Positions 1 through 9,108 of a stretch of 64,000 nt of DNA are shown here, piece after piece. A program made the position numbers and the translations under genes. Below the pieces are notes generated by a model. It saw nothing but the letters and a program-made list of their open reading frames with translations, was not told the DNA's origin and did not search any database. How positions within the stretch are numbered: the first letter of the stretch is position 1; each line of letters starts with the position of its first letter. The stretch comes from Mesorhizobium sp. WSM4311 (GTDB lineage: Bacteria > Pseudomonadota > Alphaproteobacteria > Rhizobiales > Rhizobiaceae). Where the stretch lies: contig NZ_NSFV01000014.1 of NCBI RefSeq assembly GCF_002295115.1, positions 62,001 to 126,000 on the forward strand, in the 5' to 3' direction.

Positions 1-679
1 AGCCGTTCCCGGGCTGGGATGGCGGAAGCTGTCCGCCCTGGTCGGGCGGACCTCCAGCTCCGGCTGCGTCATCCGGCGGACCGCCCCAGGGACCGGGGGG
101 TGGTCCGTGGGGGCGCTCCGCCGAAGCGAGGATTTCGAGCTGTTCGGGCGAGAGCTTGGTGCGCAGCGCGGCGATCGCGTCCTTCAGCTTGGCGGCCGAG
201 GCCGCACGCGCCGTGACCTCGTCCGCCAGCCTCTCCTGGAAGGCGAAAGGATCAGGCTTTCCAGCCGGACCCGCATCGTGACCCTTGGCCTCGGGGTCGC
301 CAGGGACTGGACCGTCGGGGCCGCCGGCACCCCCAGGACCGCGATCATGCCTCGGCGGCGCAAGCACGGCCTGCAGCGCGCTGGTGTAGTCGCGCCAGGC
401 GTCGAGTTGCTCACTGCGGATTCCCACGCGCGTCTCCAGCGCCGCCAGCCGGGCGGCCAGCATGAATTCCGGCGGTGGTCCCATGCGGTGCGGGCCCCAA
501 CCCTGAGGACCAGGCCGCATCGGCCCATGGGGGCCGGGCATCGGGCCATGGTCCGGCCCATTCTGGAGAGCGATGACCGGCGGCTCGCCGGGCGCGGCGC
601 CCGGATCGGGCTGTGCCGCCATCACGGGGTGGATTGCGGCGACGGAAAACAGGCCGAGCGCAAGAAGTCTGCTTCGCAT
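1..679 (-). CDS. Spy/CpxP-like periplasmic protein, Pro/Gly-rich (C-terminus beyond window)
   Basis: An open frame starts at the ATG at 679 and runs without a stop to base 1, so at least 226 residues are present and the C-terminus is missing. Residues 1-21 look like a signal peptide ending near VMAAQP. After it come a Pro/Gly/His/Met-rich stretch (PGPHGPMRPG and similar), a helical part with EQLDAWRDYTSALQAVL, and a second helical part with LSPEQLEIL. Paired helices with an LTxxQ-like motif are typical of Spy/CpxP/ZraP-type periplasmic chaperones and metal-stress proteins. The gene is divergent from a two-component system, the same layout as cpxP-cpxRA. Exact function unknown. The frame has alphaproteobacterial codon use and no competing gene on the other strand makes sense. 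Confidence 0.72.
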   Translation of the reverse strand, partial: MRSRLLALGLFSVAAIHPVMAAQPDPGAAPGEPPVIALQNGPDHGPMPGPHGPMRPGPQGWGPHRMGPPPEFMLAARLAALETRVGIRSEQLDAWRDYTSALQAVLAPPRHDRGPGGAGGPDGPVPGDPEAKGHDAGPAGKPDPFAFQERLADEVTARAASAAKLKDAIAALRTKLSPEQLEILASAERPHGPPPGPWGGPPDDAAGAGGPPDQGGQLPPSQPGNG

Positions 680-763
680 GACGGTGTTCCTTTCTCTCAT
701 GCATCGGACGGCCATGAGGATAGGAAGCCTGTTTGTCCGCTTCGCGTCGGCATGTTGCCGAAG

Positions 764-800
764 GTTTCCGCAAAGCGGCAATTTGTTTCCAAATGTTTCC
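764..800. promoter_or_regulatory. Three GTTTCC direct repeats, candidate OmpR-family operator
   Basis: GTTTCC occurs at 764-769, 785-790 and 795-800. The starts are spaced 21 and 10 bases apart, that is, on one face of the helix. The last two are part of a tandem TGTTTCC repeat. OmpR/PhoB regulators bind tandem half-sites at 10-11 base spacing, so this is a reasonable binding array for the regulator starting at 904. It lies between the divergent starts at 679 and 904. A TATAAT-like hexamer is at 859-864, but I found no convincing -35 for it. Confidence 0.35.
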
Positions 801-903
801 CGCCCCCGGCCAGAAACATTGCGTTGCAATTTTCCATGCCGCTGGCGCGCGCTCTCCCTATAATCACCGTCGAGCCCCTATCATCACGGGCAAGGGCACG
901 ATC

Positions 904-1629
904 ATGCAATCACAACCCCATATCCTGGTCGTCGACGACGACCGCGAGATCCGCACGCTGCTCGGCCGCTATCTCGACGGCCAAGGCTTTCGCGTCTCGG
1001 TGGCGGCGGACCGGCGCGAATGCGAGCAGAAGCTGGGCGCCGGCCAGTTCGACCTCGTCGTGCTCGACGTCATGCTGCCGGATGGGTCGGGACTGGACAT
1101 CTGCCGCACCTTGCGCGACCGCAAGCCGCATATCCCCGTCATTCTGCTGACGGCGCTGAAGGAAGATGTCGACCGCATCATCGGCCTTGAGCTCGGCGCC
1201 GACGATTATCTCGGCAAGCCCTTCAACCCGCGCGAGCTCACCGCCCGCATCCGCGCCGTGCTGCGGCGCGCCGCGCCCGAGGAGGCGCCGGCGCCGCGCC
1301 CCCGCATCTACCGCTTCGCCAGCTACCGGCTGGAACCCGACACCCGCAAGGTGACGGATCGGCGGGGCGAGCTCATCGACCTCACCGGCGCCGAGTTCGA
1401 CCTGTTGCAGGTGTTCCTCGACCGCCCCGGCCGGCTGCTGTCGCGCGACCAGCTGCTTGACCTCACGCAGGGCCGCGAGCGCGACCCGCTCGAACGCTCG
1501 GTCGATGTGCTGATGAGCCGGCTGCGCCGCAAATTCGCCGACACCGGCGATGGGCCGCTGTTCAAGACCGTGCGCAATGGCGGCTACCAACTCACCGCGC
1601 GCGTCGAGACGGTGGAGACCCCGGCGTGA
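904..1629 (+). CDS. OmpR/PhoB-family two-component response regulator
   Basis: 241 residues. The receiver domain (about 1-120) has the acidic cluster VVDDD at 9-13, phospho-acceptor Asp55 (VVLDVMLP), Thr83 and Lys105 (GKPF). The C-terminal winged helix (about 140-232) ends in the typical RLRRKF...VRNGGYQL. The frame is open upstream to 733, but the ATG at 904 gives the normal receiver start. The stop overlaps the GTG start of the sensor kinase by four bases, so the two are co-transcribed. The likely role is DNA-binding control of envelope-stress genes, possibly including the divergent Spy-like gene. That is inferred from gene order. Confidence 0.92.
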   Translation: MQSQPHILVVDDDREIRTLLGRYLDGQGFRVSVAADRRECEQKLGAGQFDLVVLDVMLPDGSGLDICRTLRDRKPHIPVILLTALKEDVDRIIGLELGADDYLGKPFNPRELTARIRAVLRRAAPEEAPAPRPRIYRFASYRLEPDTRKVTDRRGELIDLTGAEFDLLQVFLDRPGRLLSRDQLLDLTQGRERDPLERSVDVLMSRLRRKFADTGDGPLFKTVRNGGYQLTARVETVETPA

Positions 1630-2867
1630 ACTCGCTGCGCCGCCGCCTCATCCTGTTGCTTGTCGCCTCGATCGTCGGCGTCGTCGGCCTGGCGACGGCC
1701 GCCGTCATCAGCGTGCGCGGCGGCGGGCCGCCGCCCGAACTCGTCGTGCCCTGGGTTGCCCAGCAGATGGAACTCCTGGTGCGCCTGCTGCCAGGGCCTA
1801 TCCCCGATGTGCTGCAGGTCCAGTTCACCGACCATCCGGCCGGTGGCAGGATCGCCCGCGCGGAGACGGCGATGCTCACCGACATCCTGCGCCGCCGCGG
1901 CTTCAACTTGCTGGCTTTCGTCAGCGAAAGGATCGGTGGACCCGGCCAGATCGCTTCGGTGCAGTTGCCCGACAATCGCTGGGCGATCGTCGAGGTGCCC
2001 CATCTCCAGCCGCCGGGGCGCGAATGGCTGATCCTGGCAGGCTGGATCTCGCTGATCGTGGCCGGCGCCACGGCCGTCTCGGTCTATTTCACCTCGGTGC
2101 TGATCCGGCCGCTGGAGATGCTGGAGGCGGCCGTCTCCAAGATCGGTAGCGACGGCGTGCTGGCAGCGGTGCCGGAAGTGGGGTCGGCCGAGGTCAAGGC
2201 GACGGCGCATGCGCTGAACCAGCTGTCGTCGCGGCTGAAGGTGGCCATGGAAAGCCGCATGCGGCTGGTGGCCGCCGCCGGCCATGACCTGCGCACGCCG
2301 ATGACGCGCATGCGGCTGCGCGCCGAATTCCTCGACGAAGACCGAGACAAGTGGCTTCACGACCTCGATGAGCTCGACCGCATCGCCGACAGCGCCATCC
2401 GCCTGGTGCGCGAGGAGGTGAATCAGGACGCCGTCGAGCCACTGGACCTGGAAAAGATGGTGCGCGACATCGAAGCCGAGATGGTCTCGCTCGGCCATGC
2501 CGTCTCGATCGGCCCTCTGGACAAGGTCTCGGTGCGCGCCGGAGCGCTCGGCCTGCGCCGCGCGCTGCGCAATCTGATCGTCAACGCCGCCACCCACGGC
2601 AAGGCCTGCACCGTCGCGCTCGCCGCCACCGACAGGCGCGCCGTGCTGACCATTTCCGACAACGGCCCGGGCATCCCGCCCGACCTGATCAACAAGGCCT
2701 TCGAGCCCTTCTTCCGCGTCGACCCCGGCCGCCAGCAATTCATCCCCGGCGCGGGGCTCGGCCTGGCCATCGCGAAGGAGATCATCGAGCGTTACGGCGG
2801 AACGGTGACTCTGGAGAACCGCAAGGGTGGCGGTTTGACGCAGACGGTGGTGTTTGCGGCGGTGTGA
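1626..2867 (+). CDS. Two-component sensor histidine kinase
   Basis: 413 residues, GTG start in a GTGA overlap with the regulator. Order: membrane helix (about 7-29), periplasmic sensor of about 105 residues, second membrane helix (about 138-160), HAMP linker, HisKA with H220 in AAGHDLRTPMTRMR, then an HATPase_c domain with the N-box region (LRNLIVNAATHG), DNGPGIPPD (G1), and FEPFFRVD. It resembles EnvZ/CpxA-type kinases and is complete. The inner-membrane protein should autophosphorylate and pass phosphate to Asp55 of its partner. The signal sensed cannot be read from the sequence; the small sensor domain has no motif I recognise. Confidence 0.92.
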   Translation: MNSLRRRLILLLVASIVGVVGLATAAVISVRGGGPPPELVVPWVAQQMELLVRLLPGPIPDVLQVQFTDHPAGGRIARAETAMLTDILRRRGFNLLAFVSERIGGPGQIASVQLPDNRWAIVEVPHLQPPGREWLILAGWISLIVAGATAVSVYFTSVLIRPLEMLEAAVSKIGSDGVLAAVPEVGSAEVKATAHALNQLSSRLKVAMESRMRLVAAAGHDLRTPMTRMRLRAEFLDEDRDKWLHDLDELDRIADSAIRLVREEVNQDAVEPLDLEKMVRDIEAEMVSLGHAVSIGPLDKVSVRAGALGLRRALRNLIVNAATHGKACTVALAATDRRAVLTISDNGPGIPPDLINKAFEPFFRVDPGRQQFIPGAGLGLAIAKEIIERYGGTVTLENRKGGGLTQTVVFAAV

Positions 2868-3528
2868 GGCGCCGGCAAGCCACGGTCTCTTTGCCGTGTG
2901 AAAGGCCTTTGCAACACCCTGCGGCTTGGCCGAATGCCTGTCCTTTGAGGGAAGCAAGCCGCGTGGTCGCCCGACGAAAGAAGGCGACTATGCTGCACCG
3001 CAGAAGCCAATGATTTCAGTAAATTCACCGGATAATTTTGAACGAGCCCAAATAGATAAAATGTAGATTCTAAAATCCAGCGGTCTTTTTAACGAAAATT
3101 CGGGCGCTACCTATCCCTCTGGGTAGCAATGCTTCCAATCAACCAAAGCGAGCAGGCCAATACAACTCGAACCATAAGGTTGAAATGCTGTGGAAAATCG
3201 CCAAAATCCGAAAAACCGGCGGCTTTCTGCCAATTTTTGGCCTTGCTCACATAAGTATTTCAGCTCGCAAGATTTTTTGTGTTGCGCTGCACAATGCGGT
3301 GACCGAACCATCCGCCGGGGGACTCATTTGCGACTGGACATACGCCGTGAAGGATCCCGCCGGGTTCACCGACTTGAGCCGTCCGTCCGTCGATTGCGAG
3401 ATCGACGCAGGCAGGCTCGCACAGCGCGGATTTGATGGTGTCCCGCCGAATTTCGTGTGCATTGGTCTGCCGCTCGAAATCGCACGCCAGCTTCATCGCG
3501 GACATCACGCCGCCGGTGGAAGCCGCTG
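2868..3528. other. Intergenic region, 661 bases, no convincing gene
   Basis: The region separates the sensor kinase from the glycan operon and is noticeably AT-richer around 3000-3310. Several overlapping short frames occur between 3111 and 3572 on both strands. None has a recognisable domain, a convincing ribosome site or conserved-looking composition, so I call none. It probably carries the promoter of the operon that starts at 3529, but I could not pick out a -35/-10 pair. Confidence 0.4.
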
Positions 3529-4701
3529 ATGGCAAACGCCCGCGACATCCAGCTGGATGCACTCAGGGCCATCGCCGTGACGATGGTGATGTACTCGCAT
3601 TTCTACGCGGCGGGAGGATCTTCGTTCTGGGGCCATATCGGCGTGCGGCTGTTCTTCGTTCTGAGCGGCTTCCTGATCACCCGCCTGCTCCTGGAAGCGC
3701 GTTCGGCCGCCGCGTTTGAATCCGGCCCGGCGCTGCGGTCCTTCTACATCAGGCGGGCGCTGCGGATATTCCCTCCCTATTTTGCCGTGCTGGGTTTCGT
3801 CTGGCTGTTTGACCTGGAGCAGTCCAGGGGATCGCTGGTCTGGCATGCGCTGTACCTGTCGAATTTCTGGTATGCGCTGCGCAATGACTGGAACCCCTGG
3901 GTGCTGTGCCATTTCTGGAGCCTGAGCATCGAGGAGCAGTTCTATATTGCCTGGCCGCTGGTCGTCCTGCTGGCCCCATACCGGCGCTTCGAACAGATCT
4001 GCATCGGCGTCATCGCGCTGTCGCTGGCCTATCGCTTCTACTGGCCGATCACCGCCACCCCGGCGCTGGCGCGCGACCTGCTGCCGCCGGCATCCATGGA
4101 CGCGTTGGCGTCGGGCGCGCTGCTTGCCTGCTGGCGGTCGAGGGGCGCCGGCCTGCCGCAATGGATGCGGCTGGGCTGGCCTGCCTTCGCGGCCGCGTTC
4201 CTGATGATCGAGTGGTTTGTCCCGGCGCCTGCCGATCCGACGCTGGAGTGGGCCCGCTGGCTGCTGCTGCAAATCCTGCCGCTGGTGCCGCTGATGGCCA
4301 TCGTCGCCGCCTGTTCGCGCGGCCTTGGCGGCATCCCTGGCAGGTTTGCGGAACTGCCGCCGCTGCTCGCCCTCGGCCGTGTCAGCTACGGCGTCTATCT
4401 CTATCACCCGATATTGCTGTCGCTCGCCATCAAGTCGCAGCCCTGGATTCCGCTCAATGTCTCGGAGCAAGGGCCGGGGCGGTTCCTGGTTGCAAGCACC
4501 GCCACGATTGTCGTGGCCTCGATTTCCTGGCTGGTCTTCGAAAGGCCGCTCAACAGTCTCAAGCGCCACTTCCCCTATGTCAGGCGAGCCCAGGCCGGTC
4601 ATGCCGGCTGGTTTGCGAGGCCGGCGCAAGCCTATCCCGGCGGATCGCCCGATGGCCGCACGCCATCCCTCGACCTCCCGCGAACGGATGCAAGACCATG
4701 A
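3529..4701 (+). CDS. Acyltransferase 3 family membrane protein (OafA-like)
   Basis: 390 residues from the ATG at 3529. The frame is open upstream to 3457, but the family's typical start (IQLDALRAIAVTMVMYSHF) follows this ATG directly. It is a multi-pass inner-membrane protein with about ten hydrophobic segments. Family hallmarks are the first-helix His in YSHF, RLFFVLSGFLITRLL, FYIRRALRIFPPY, and FWSLSIEEQFYIAWP. Such enzymes O-acetylate or otherwise acylate sugars of surface polysaccharides, lipids or antibiotics. It overlaps the next glycosyltransferase by four bases (ATGA), which points to modification of the same glycan. Confidence 0.88.
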   Translation: MANARDIQLDALRAIAVTMVMYSHFYAAGGSSFWGHIGVRLFFVLSGFLITRLLLEARSAAAFESGPALRSFYIRRALRIFPPYFAVLGFVWLFDLEQSRGSLVWHALYLSNFWYALRNDWNPWVLCHFWSLSIEEQFYIAWPLVVLLAPYRRFEQICIGVIALSLAYRFYWPITATPALARDLLPPASMDALASGALLACWRSRGAGLPQWMRLGWPAFAAAFLMIEWFVPAPADPTLEWARWLLLQILPLVPLMAIVAACSRGLGGIPGRFAELPPLLALGRVSYGVYLYHPILLSLAIKSQPWIPLNVSEQGPGRFLVASTATIVVASISWLVFERPLNSLKRHFPYVRRAQAGHAGWFARPAQAYPGGSPDGRTPSLDLPRTDARP

Positions 4702-5804
4702 CCGCCGCGCCGCTCGTCTCCGTCCTGCTGCCGGTCTACAATGCCGGACCCTACCTTGCCGCGGCACTTGGAAGCATCCTGCGGCAGGACTACGGCCGCC
4801 TGGAGGTCATCGCGATCGACGACGGCTCGAGCGACAATTCGCTCGAGATCCTCGAGCGACACCGGCAGGCCGACAGCCGCGTCTCGATCATCTCGCGCGA
4901 AAACCGCGGCCTCGTCGCGACGCTCAACGAAGGACTGGCGGTTGCGAGCGGCGAGCTGGTCGCGCGGATGGACGCCGACGACGTCGCCTATCCCTGGCGC
5001 CTGTCGCGCCAGGTGGCGCTGTTCGAACAGCGGCCCGAACTCGGCTTCTGCGGCGCCGGCGTCGACATGTTGATCCGCGGCCGCATCGCCAGGGGCAAGC
5101 CCGATCCGGTGTTCCGGTCCGGCCGCATGCCCATATTGGCGATGTTCTTCACCATCTTCATGCACCCGACGGTCGTCTACAACAGGAAGGTCATCGAAGA
5201 CGCCGACCTCAACTACGACCCGACCTACAGGCACGCCGAGGATTTCGATCTCTTCAGGCGGCTGACCGCCCGCTACCCGGCGGCCATGATGCCCGAAAAC
5301 CTGCTCGTCTACCGCGTCCATCAGGCGAGCGTGACCAGCCGGCACAGCAAGGAGATGCGCAGGACGCATTTGCGGATCGTGGCCGAAAATCTCGAGCGCG
5401 AGGGCCTCGCGGAAGCCACGCGCGACCTGCGCGACATCGGCGAAGCGGTCAATTTCGACACGATTACCCGTGCGGCCGACTTCATTCTCGCGTTGGAGGA
5501 GCGGATCCGCTCGCTGCCGGACGAGACGCGGCCGAGCTTCGAGGCCGGCGCGCTCAACCTGTTCTATTTCCTCTACCAGCTCGTCGCCGACGAAAAGCAG
5601 CCCGCACAGACGCATGAACTGCTGACGCGGACCGCGAAGTGGAACGCCATCCGGCGGCGCGAAAAATATGCGCTACGGCCGGGCGCCTGGGCGCCCTGGC
5701 TCAGCCGCGCCTCGCTGTCGGCCGGCAAGCAAGCCGACGCCGTGGAATATTTCTTCAAATCCGCGCCCGCCGCGGCGGTTCTGGCATCTGATCGGGCGGG
5801 CTAG
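4698..5804 (+). CDS. Glycosyltransferase family 2
   Basis: 368 residues. The ATG at 4698 overlaps the acyltransferase stop. The GT-A fold starts at residue 6 (VSVLLPVYNAGPYL). It has the nucleotide-sugar motif IAIDDGSSDN near 39 and the metal-binding acidic motif RMDADD near 92. HAEDFDLFRRL is the ED-type catalytic region. About 130 C-terminal residues are helical and not recognisable. It is a cytoplasmic, inverting GT2 enzyme. The donor and acceptor sugars cannot be told. It sits in an acyltransferase-GT-GT-ABC exporter operon. Confidence 0.9.
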   Translation: MTAAPLVSVLLPVYNAGPYLAAALGSILRQDYGRLEVIAIDDGSSDNSLEILERHRQADSRVSIISRENRGLVATLNEGLAVASGELVARMDADDVAYPWRLSRQVALFEQRPELGFCGAGVDMLIRGRIARGKPDPVFRSGRMPILAMFFTIFMHPTVVYNRKVIEDADLNYDPTYRHAEDFDLFRRLTARYPAAMMPENLLVYRVHQASVTSRHSKEMRRTHLRIVAENLEREGLAEATRDLRDIGEAVNFDTITRAADFILALEERIRSLPDETRPSFEAGALNLFYFLYQLVADEKQPAQTHELLTRTAKWNAIRRREKYALRPGAWAPWLSRASLSAGKQADAVEYFFKSAPAAAVLASDRAG

Positions 5805-5808
5805 AGGC

Positions 5809-6840
5809 ATGACCGTCAAAGCCCACCAACCCCTGCGGCGCGATCGGTCGACGGCGCTTGTCGGCGCGCCGGCCGGCCCGCGACCGGAACGATCGGCGCC
5901 GGAAGTCAGCTTCATCATCTGCACGCGCAACCGCGTCGCGGTGCTCGAGGCCTGCATCAAGTCGGTGCAGGCCGCGTGCCGCGCGCATGCCGGCTTCGCG
6001 GCCGAGCTCGTGGTCGTCGATAACGGCTCGAGCGACCGCACGGCGGAACGCCTGGCCGGCATCGCCGCCATGTCGGATATTCCACTGACGCCTGTTTGCG
6101 AGCCGCGCCCCGGACTGGCGGCTGCCCGTAACGCCGGGTTGAGGCGCGCCAGGGGGCGCGTGCTGGTCTTCGTCGATGATGATTGCGCCGTGCATTGCGA
6201 CTATCTGCGCGACCTGGAGCGGCATTATTCTTCCGGGGAACAGGGGCTCATCCGGGGAGGCCGTGTCGAGCTGGGGGATCCCAGGGACCTGCCTTTCACG
6301 ATCAAGCGATCGCGGGTGCGCGAGCGGCTGACGCCCGATATTCACCCCGGCGGCTTCGTGCTCGGCTGCAACATGACGATGCACCGCGACGTCGCGGCCC
6401 GCATCGGCTATTTCGACGAGCGCTTCGGCGCGGGCGGGCCTTTGCGGTCGGCGGAGGATACCGATTACCTCGTGCGGGCGGTGCTGCTCGGCATTCCGGT
6501 CGAGTATGTGCCCGACATGACGATATTCCACCACCATGGCCGGCGCGATCGCAAAGCCATCGAAAAGCTCCATCGCGACTACAGCCTGGGCAATGGCGGC
6601 CTCTGCCTGAAACATGTCCGCCACGCGCCCTGGCTGCTTCGCCATTTCTACTGGGCCGCGAGAGGCGCCTTGCGGGAATTGGCGGGCGGGCCCGCCTTCG
6701 ATCGTGAACTCGATCTGTCGCACTGGCCGATCGTCGGCATGAATGTGCTTGGCGCGGCCAGATACGCGCTGCTCCTGTTGGCGGGACGGCCGCAGGCCGA
6801 GCCGGTGCGGCAGGACCAGCAAGCCAATGCCGAGGCCTGA
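5809..6840 (+). CDS. Glycosyltransferase family 2
   Basis: 343 residues. The start is the ATG at 5809, just after the previous stop, although the frame is open further upstream. The GT-A domain begins near residue 33 with VSFIICTRNR, followed by LVVVDNGSSDR (about 65-75) and VFVDDDCA (about 120-127), the metal-binding Asp cluster. A second conserved region is RSAEDTDYLVRA. About 45 N-terminal residues are low-complexity and probably linker. No membrane helix is evident until the C-terminal GAARYALLLLAG. Its stop overlaps the ABC exporter start by one base (TGATG), so the two are translationally coupled. Confidence 0.9.
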   Translation: MTVKAHQPLRRDRSTALVGAPAGPRPERSAPEVSFIICTRNRVAVLEACIKSVQAACRAHAGFAAELVVVDNGSSDRTAERLAGIAAMSDIPLTPVCEPRPGLAAARNAGLRRARGRVLVFVDDDCAVHCDYLRDLERHYSSGEQGLIRGGRVELGDPRDLPFTIKRSRVRERLTPDIHPGGFVLGCNMTMHRDVAARIGYFDERFGAGGPLRSAEDTDYLVRAVLLGIPVEYVPDMTIFHHHGRRDRKAIEKLHRDYSLGNGGLCLKHVRHAPWLLRHFYWAARGALRELAGGPAFDRELDLSHWPIVGMNVLGAARYALLLLAGRPQAEPVRQDQQANAEA

Positions 6841-8624
6841 TGCCATTGCTCCCGCCTAGCCTGCCGATGCTGTTCCGCGCCTTCGGAACGCGGCAACTGC
6901 GCCTGGTTCCGGCCGTGGTGGGCCTCGGCCTGGTCAGCGCTGCCCTCGAAGGGTTCGGCATCGGCCTGATCATCCCGCTGCTGGGCATCATCATGGGACA
7001 CGGCGACGCGACGGGAATGGCCGGCTTCTCCGCTGTTCTCCAGCAAGTCGGATCGGGCTTCAGCGAGCGCGACCGGCTTGTCGTCATTTCGGCCGCCATC
7101 CTCGGCTCGATCATCCTGAAGAACGTCTTCGCCTTCGCCAACACGCTGTTGACGACCTTCATCTCCGGCAAGGCCAGTCATTCGATCCGCAGCGCATTGT
7201 CGGAGCAGCTCCTGCGGGTCGGCTATCCCTTCTTCCTGCGGCAGAGCCCCGGACGGCTGCTCAACATCATTTCGAACGAATCCTGGCGGGCGTCGGATGC
7301 CATCCAGATCATGCTGTCGGCGATCGTCAGCGCATCGGCCGCCATCATCCTCCTGGCCTTCCTGCTTCTCCTGTCCTGGCGCATGACGCTGCTGGTCACG
7401 CTCGGGCTGGCGCTCGTCCAGATCGCGCACGCCATCCTCTCGGCCAATCTGAAGGAGCCCAGCCGCAGCGTCGCTTCGCGCAACAGCCACCTCGCCTCGC
7501 AGATGCTGCATCTGGTGCATGCCGGACGCCTGATCCGCATCTTCGGCCAGGAGGGCCGGGAGAAGGCGATCTTCGACACCGCGTCCGATGCGGTTCGCCG
7601 CGCCTCCTTCGTCCTGCAGGTCCGCCAGGGCGCTTTGCCGCCGCTGACGGAGGTTCTCCACGCCATGCTGTTCCTGGCGGTGGTGATCGGCGCCTGGCTG
7701 GCGCAGGTGAGTTTCCCGCTGATCATCGCCTTCGTCATCCTGCTCTACAGGCTGCAGCCGCATATGCGGGCCCTGCAGGGCTCGTGGAGCCAGTTGCAGG
7801 GTCTGAGCGGATCGCTGGAAGAGGTGACATGGATGCTGGATCCCTCCGGCAAGCCCGGCCCGCCGCAAGGCGACGGGCCGTTCCACGGTTTGCGCCGGGG
7901 CATCGGGTTCGATGACGTGACTTTCACCTATTCCGGCACGGACCAGCGTGAGGTGGTGCTGCATGCGGCGACGTTCGAAATCAACAGTGGCCGCTCGACG
8001 GCGCTGATCGGCCGCTCCGGCGCCGGCAAGACAACGATCGTCAACCTTCTGTGCCGCTTCGTGGAACCGGACAGCGGCAGGATCCTGGTCGATGGATCGC
8101 CGCTGGACCGCATCGACGCCAGCCAATGGCGGCGCCACATCGCGCTGGCCAGCCAGGAGCTGGAACTGGTCGACGGCACGATCTTCGAAAACATAAGCTA
8201 CGGCCAGGACGCGGCGACGCTTGGCGACGCCGAGCGCGCCGCGAGACTGGCCGAGGCGCATGAATTCATCGAACGGCTGCCTCAGGGCTACGAGACGCTC
8301 GTCGGCTACCGGGGCGTCAATCTGTCGGCGGGACAGAGGCAACGGATCGCGCTGGCCAGGGCCCTGGTGCGCGACCCCGATCTGCTCATCCTCGACGAAG
8401 CCACCAATGCGGTCGACGGGCTGTCGGAGGCGGCCATCGTCGAGACCCTGAAGTCGAGGGCCGGACGGCGCACGACCATCGTCATCAGCCACCATCACAG
8501 CACCATCTCGTTCTGCGACGACGTGGTGATCCTGAGCGGTGGCCGGGTGAAGAAGCAGGCCCCTTTCGGCGCCCTGGCGTCGCTCTCGATGGACGAGCTC
8601 TACCAGCATGATCCGCAGGACTGA
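6840..8624 (+). CDS. ABC exporter, fused membrane and ATPase domains (MsbA/ABCB type)
   Basis: 594 residues. An N-terminal membrane domain with six predicted helices (about 20-310) is followed by the ATPase domain: Walker A GRSGAGKTT (about 391-399), ABC signature LSAGQ (about 495-499), Walker B LLILDEAT (about 516-523) and H-loop SHHHST. It works as a homodimer. Exporters of this type flip lipid-linked glycans, glycolipids or peptides. Being last in an operon with two glycosyltransferases and an acyltransferase, it most likely translocates their product. There is no polymerase (Wzy) or co-polymerase gene here, so the product is probably a short glycan or glycolipid (inference). Confidence 0.92.
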   Translation: MPLLPPSLPMLFRAFGTRQLRLVPAVVGLGLVSAALEGFGIGLIIPLLGIIMGHGDATGMAGFSAVLQQVGSGFSERDRLVVISAAILGSIILKNVFAFANTLLTTFISGKASHSIRSALSEQLLRVGYPFFLRQSPGRLLNIISNESWRASDAIQIMLSAIVSASAAIILLAFLLLLSWRMTLLVTLGLALVQIAHAILSANLKEPSRSVASRNSHLASQMLHLVHAGRLIRIFGQEGREKAIFDTASDAVRRASFVLQVRQGALPPLTEVLHAMLFLAVVIGAWLAQVSFPLIIAFVILLYRLQPHMRALQGSWSQLQGLSGSLEEVTWMLDPSGKPGPPQGDGPFHGLRRGIGFDDVTFTYSGTDQREVVLHAATFEINSGRSTALIGRSGAGKTTIVNLLCRFVEPDSGRILVDGSPLDRIDASQWRRHIALASQELELVDGTIFENISYGQDAATLGDAERAARLAEAHEFIERLPQGYETLVGYRGVNLSAGQRQRIALARALVRDPDLLILDEATNAVDGLSEAAIVETLKSRAGRRTTIVISHHHSTISFCDDVVILSGGRVKKQAPFGALASLSMDELYQHDPQD

Positions 8625-8910
8625 CAAGGGCCGGGGCCGCGATTCCCGGCACGGCCCTAGGCAATCCGAATCAACGGCCCATGACGTGCCGCTGGCACCC
8701 TGCGCGATCGCACCAATGCCATGCGGTGCGCGGACTCGCTACCGTTCCTTCACGGCGGACCTGTCGATCCGCCCGGGCCGGTGCCCATCGCTTACTCTCC
8801 AGATGCGGCGCCGGCCTCCCCTTGCTCTGGTCATCCGCCGCCTTGCGCAAAACGGCGGCGTTCGCGGCGACGTGACCGGATGGGAGGCTGGCAACGTCGG
8901 CGGGACAGCA

Positions 8911-8954
8911 CCCCCCTCTGCCCTGCCGGGCATCTCCCCCTCAAGGGGGGAGAT
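8911..8954 (+). repeat. Mesorhizobium-type palindromic intergenic repeat, family A copy 1
   Basis: The unit begins CCCCCCTCTGCCCTGCCGGG and ends in a self-complementary part (CATCTCCCCC, TCAAGG, GGGGAGAT). Closely similar copies are at 9020-9066, 56945-56992 and 57083-57134. Repeats of this composition occur widely between genes in Mesorhizobium genomes. Here two copies face each other about 65 bases apart, so a transcript through both could fold into a large hairpin. Confidence 0.8.
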
Positions 8955-9019
8955 CAGATGTCGGGTCGGCTTTCGCCAACCACCAACGTCGCAAGGAGTG
9001 AGCTGTCGCGGAAACTGCC

Positions 9020-9066
9020 AATCTCCCCCCTTGAGGGGGAGATGTCCGGCAGGACAGAGGGGGGCG
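9020..9066 (-). repeat. Palindromic intergenic repeat, family A copy 2 (inverted)
   Basis: Same unit as the copy at 8911-8954, in the opposite orientation: ATCTCCCCCCTTGAGGGGGA, then GATGTCCGGCAGGACAGAGG and a run of G. The central hairpin arms CTCCCCC and GGGGGAG are conserved. It lies in the convergent gap downstream of minE. Confidence 0.8.
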
Positions 9067-9108
9067 CCTGGCGCCAGTCTTCGGAGTACAGGCCTGCGTC
9101 GCGCAGCC

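Noticed and set aside
107..1150. 347-codon plus-strand frame across the Spy-like gene and into the regulator
   Set aside because: It is antisense to the secreted-protein gene and out of frame with the regulator; translation is Arg-rich without motifs.
3111..3572. Cluster of short overlapping frames in the AT-rich gap before the glycan operon
   Set aside because: Six mutually overlapping frames on both strands, none with a ribosome site plus domain; not enough to call a gene or a decayed one.
6648..8627. 659-codon minus-strand frame over the ABC exporter
   Set aside because: The exporter shows Walker A, signature and Walker B motifs on the plus strand; the minus frame is a shadow.
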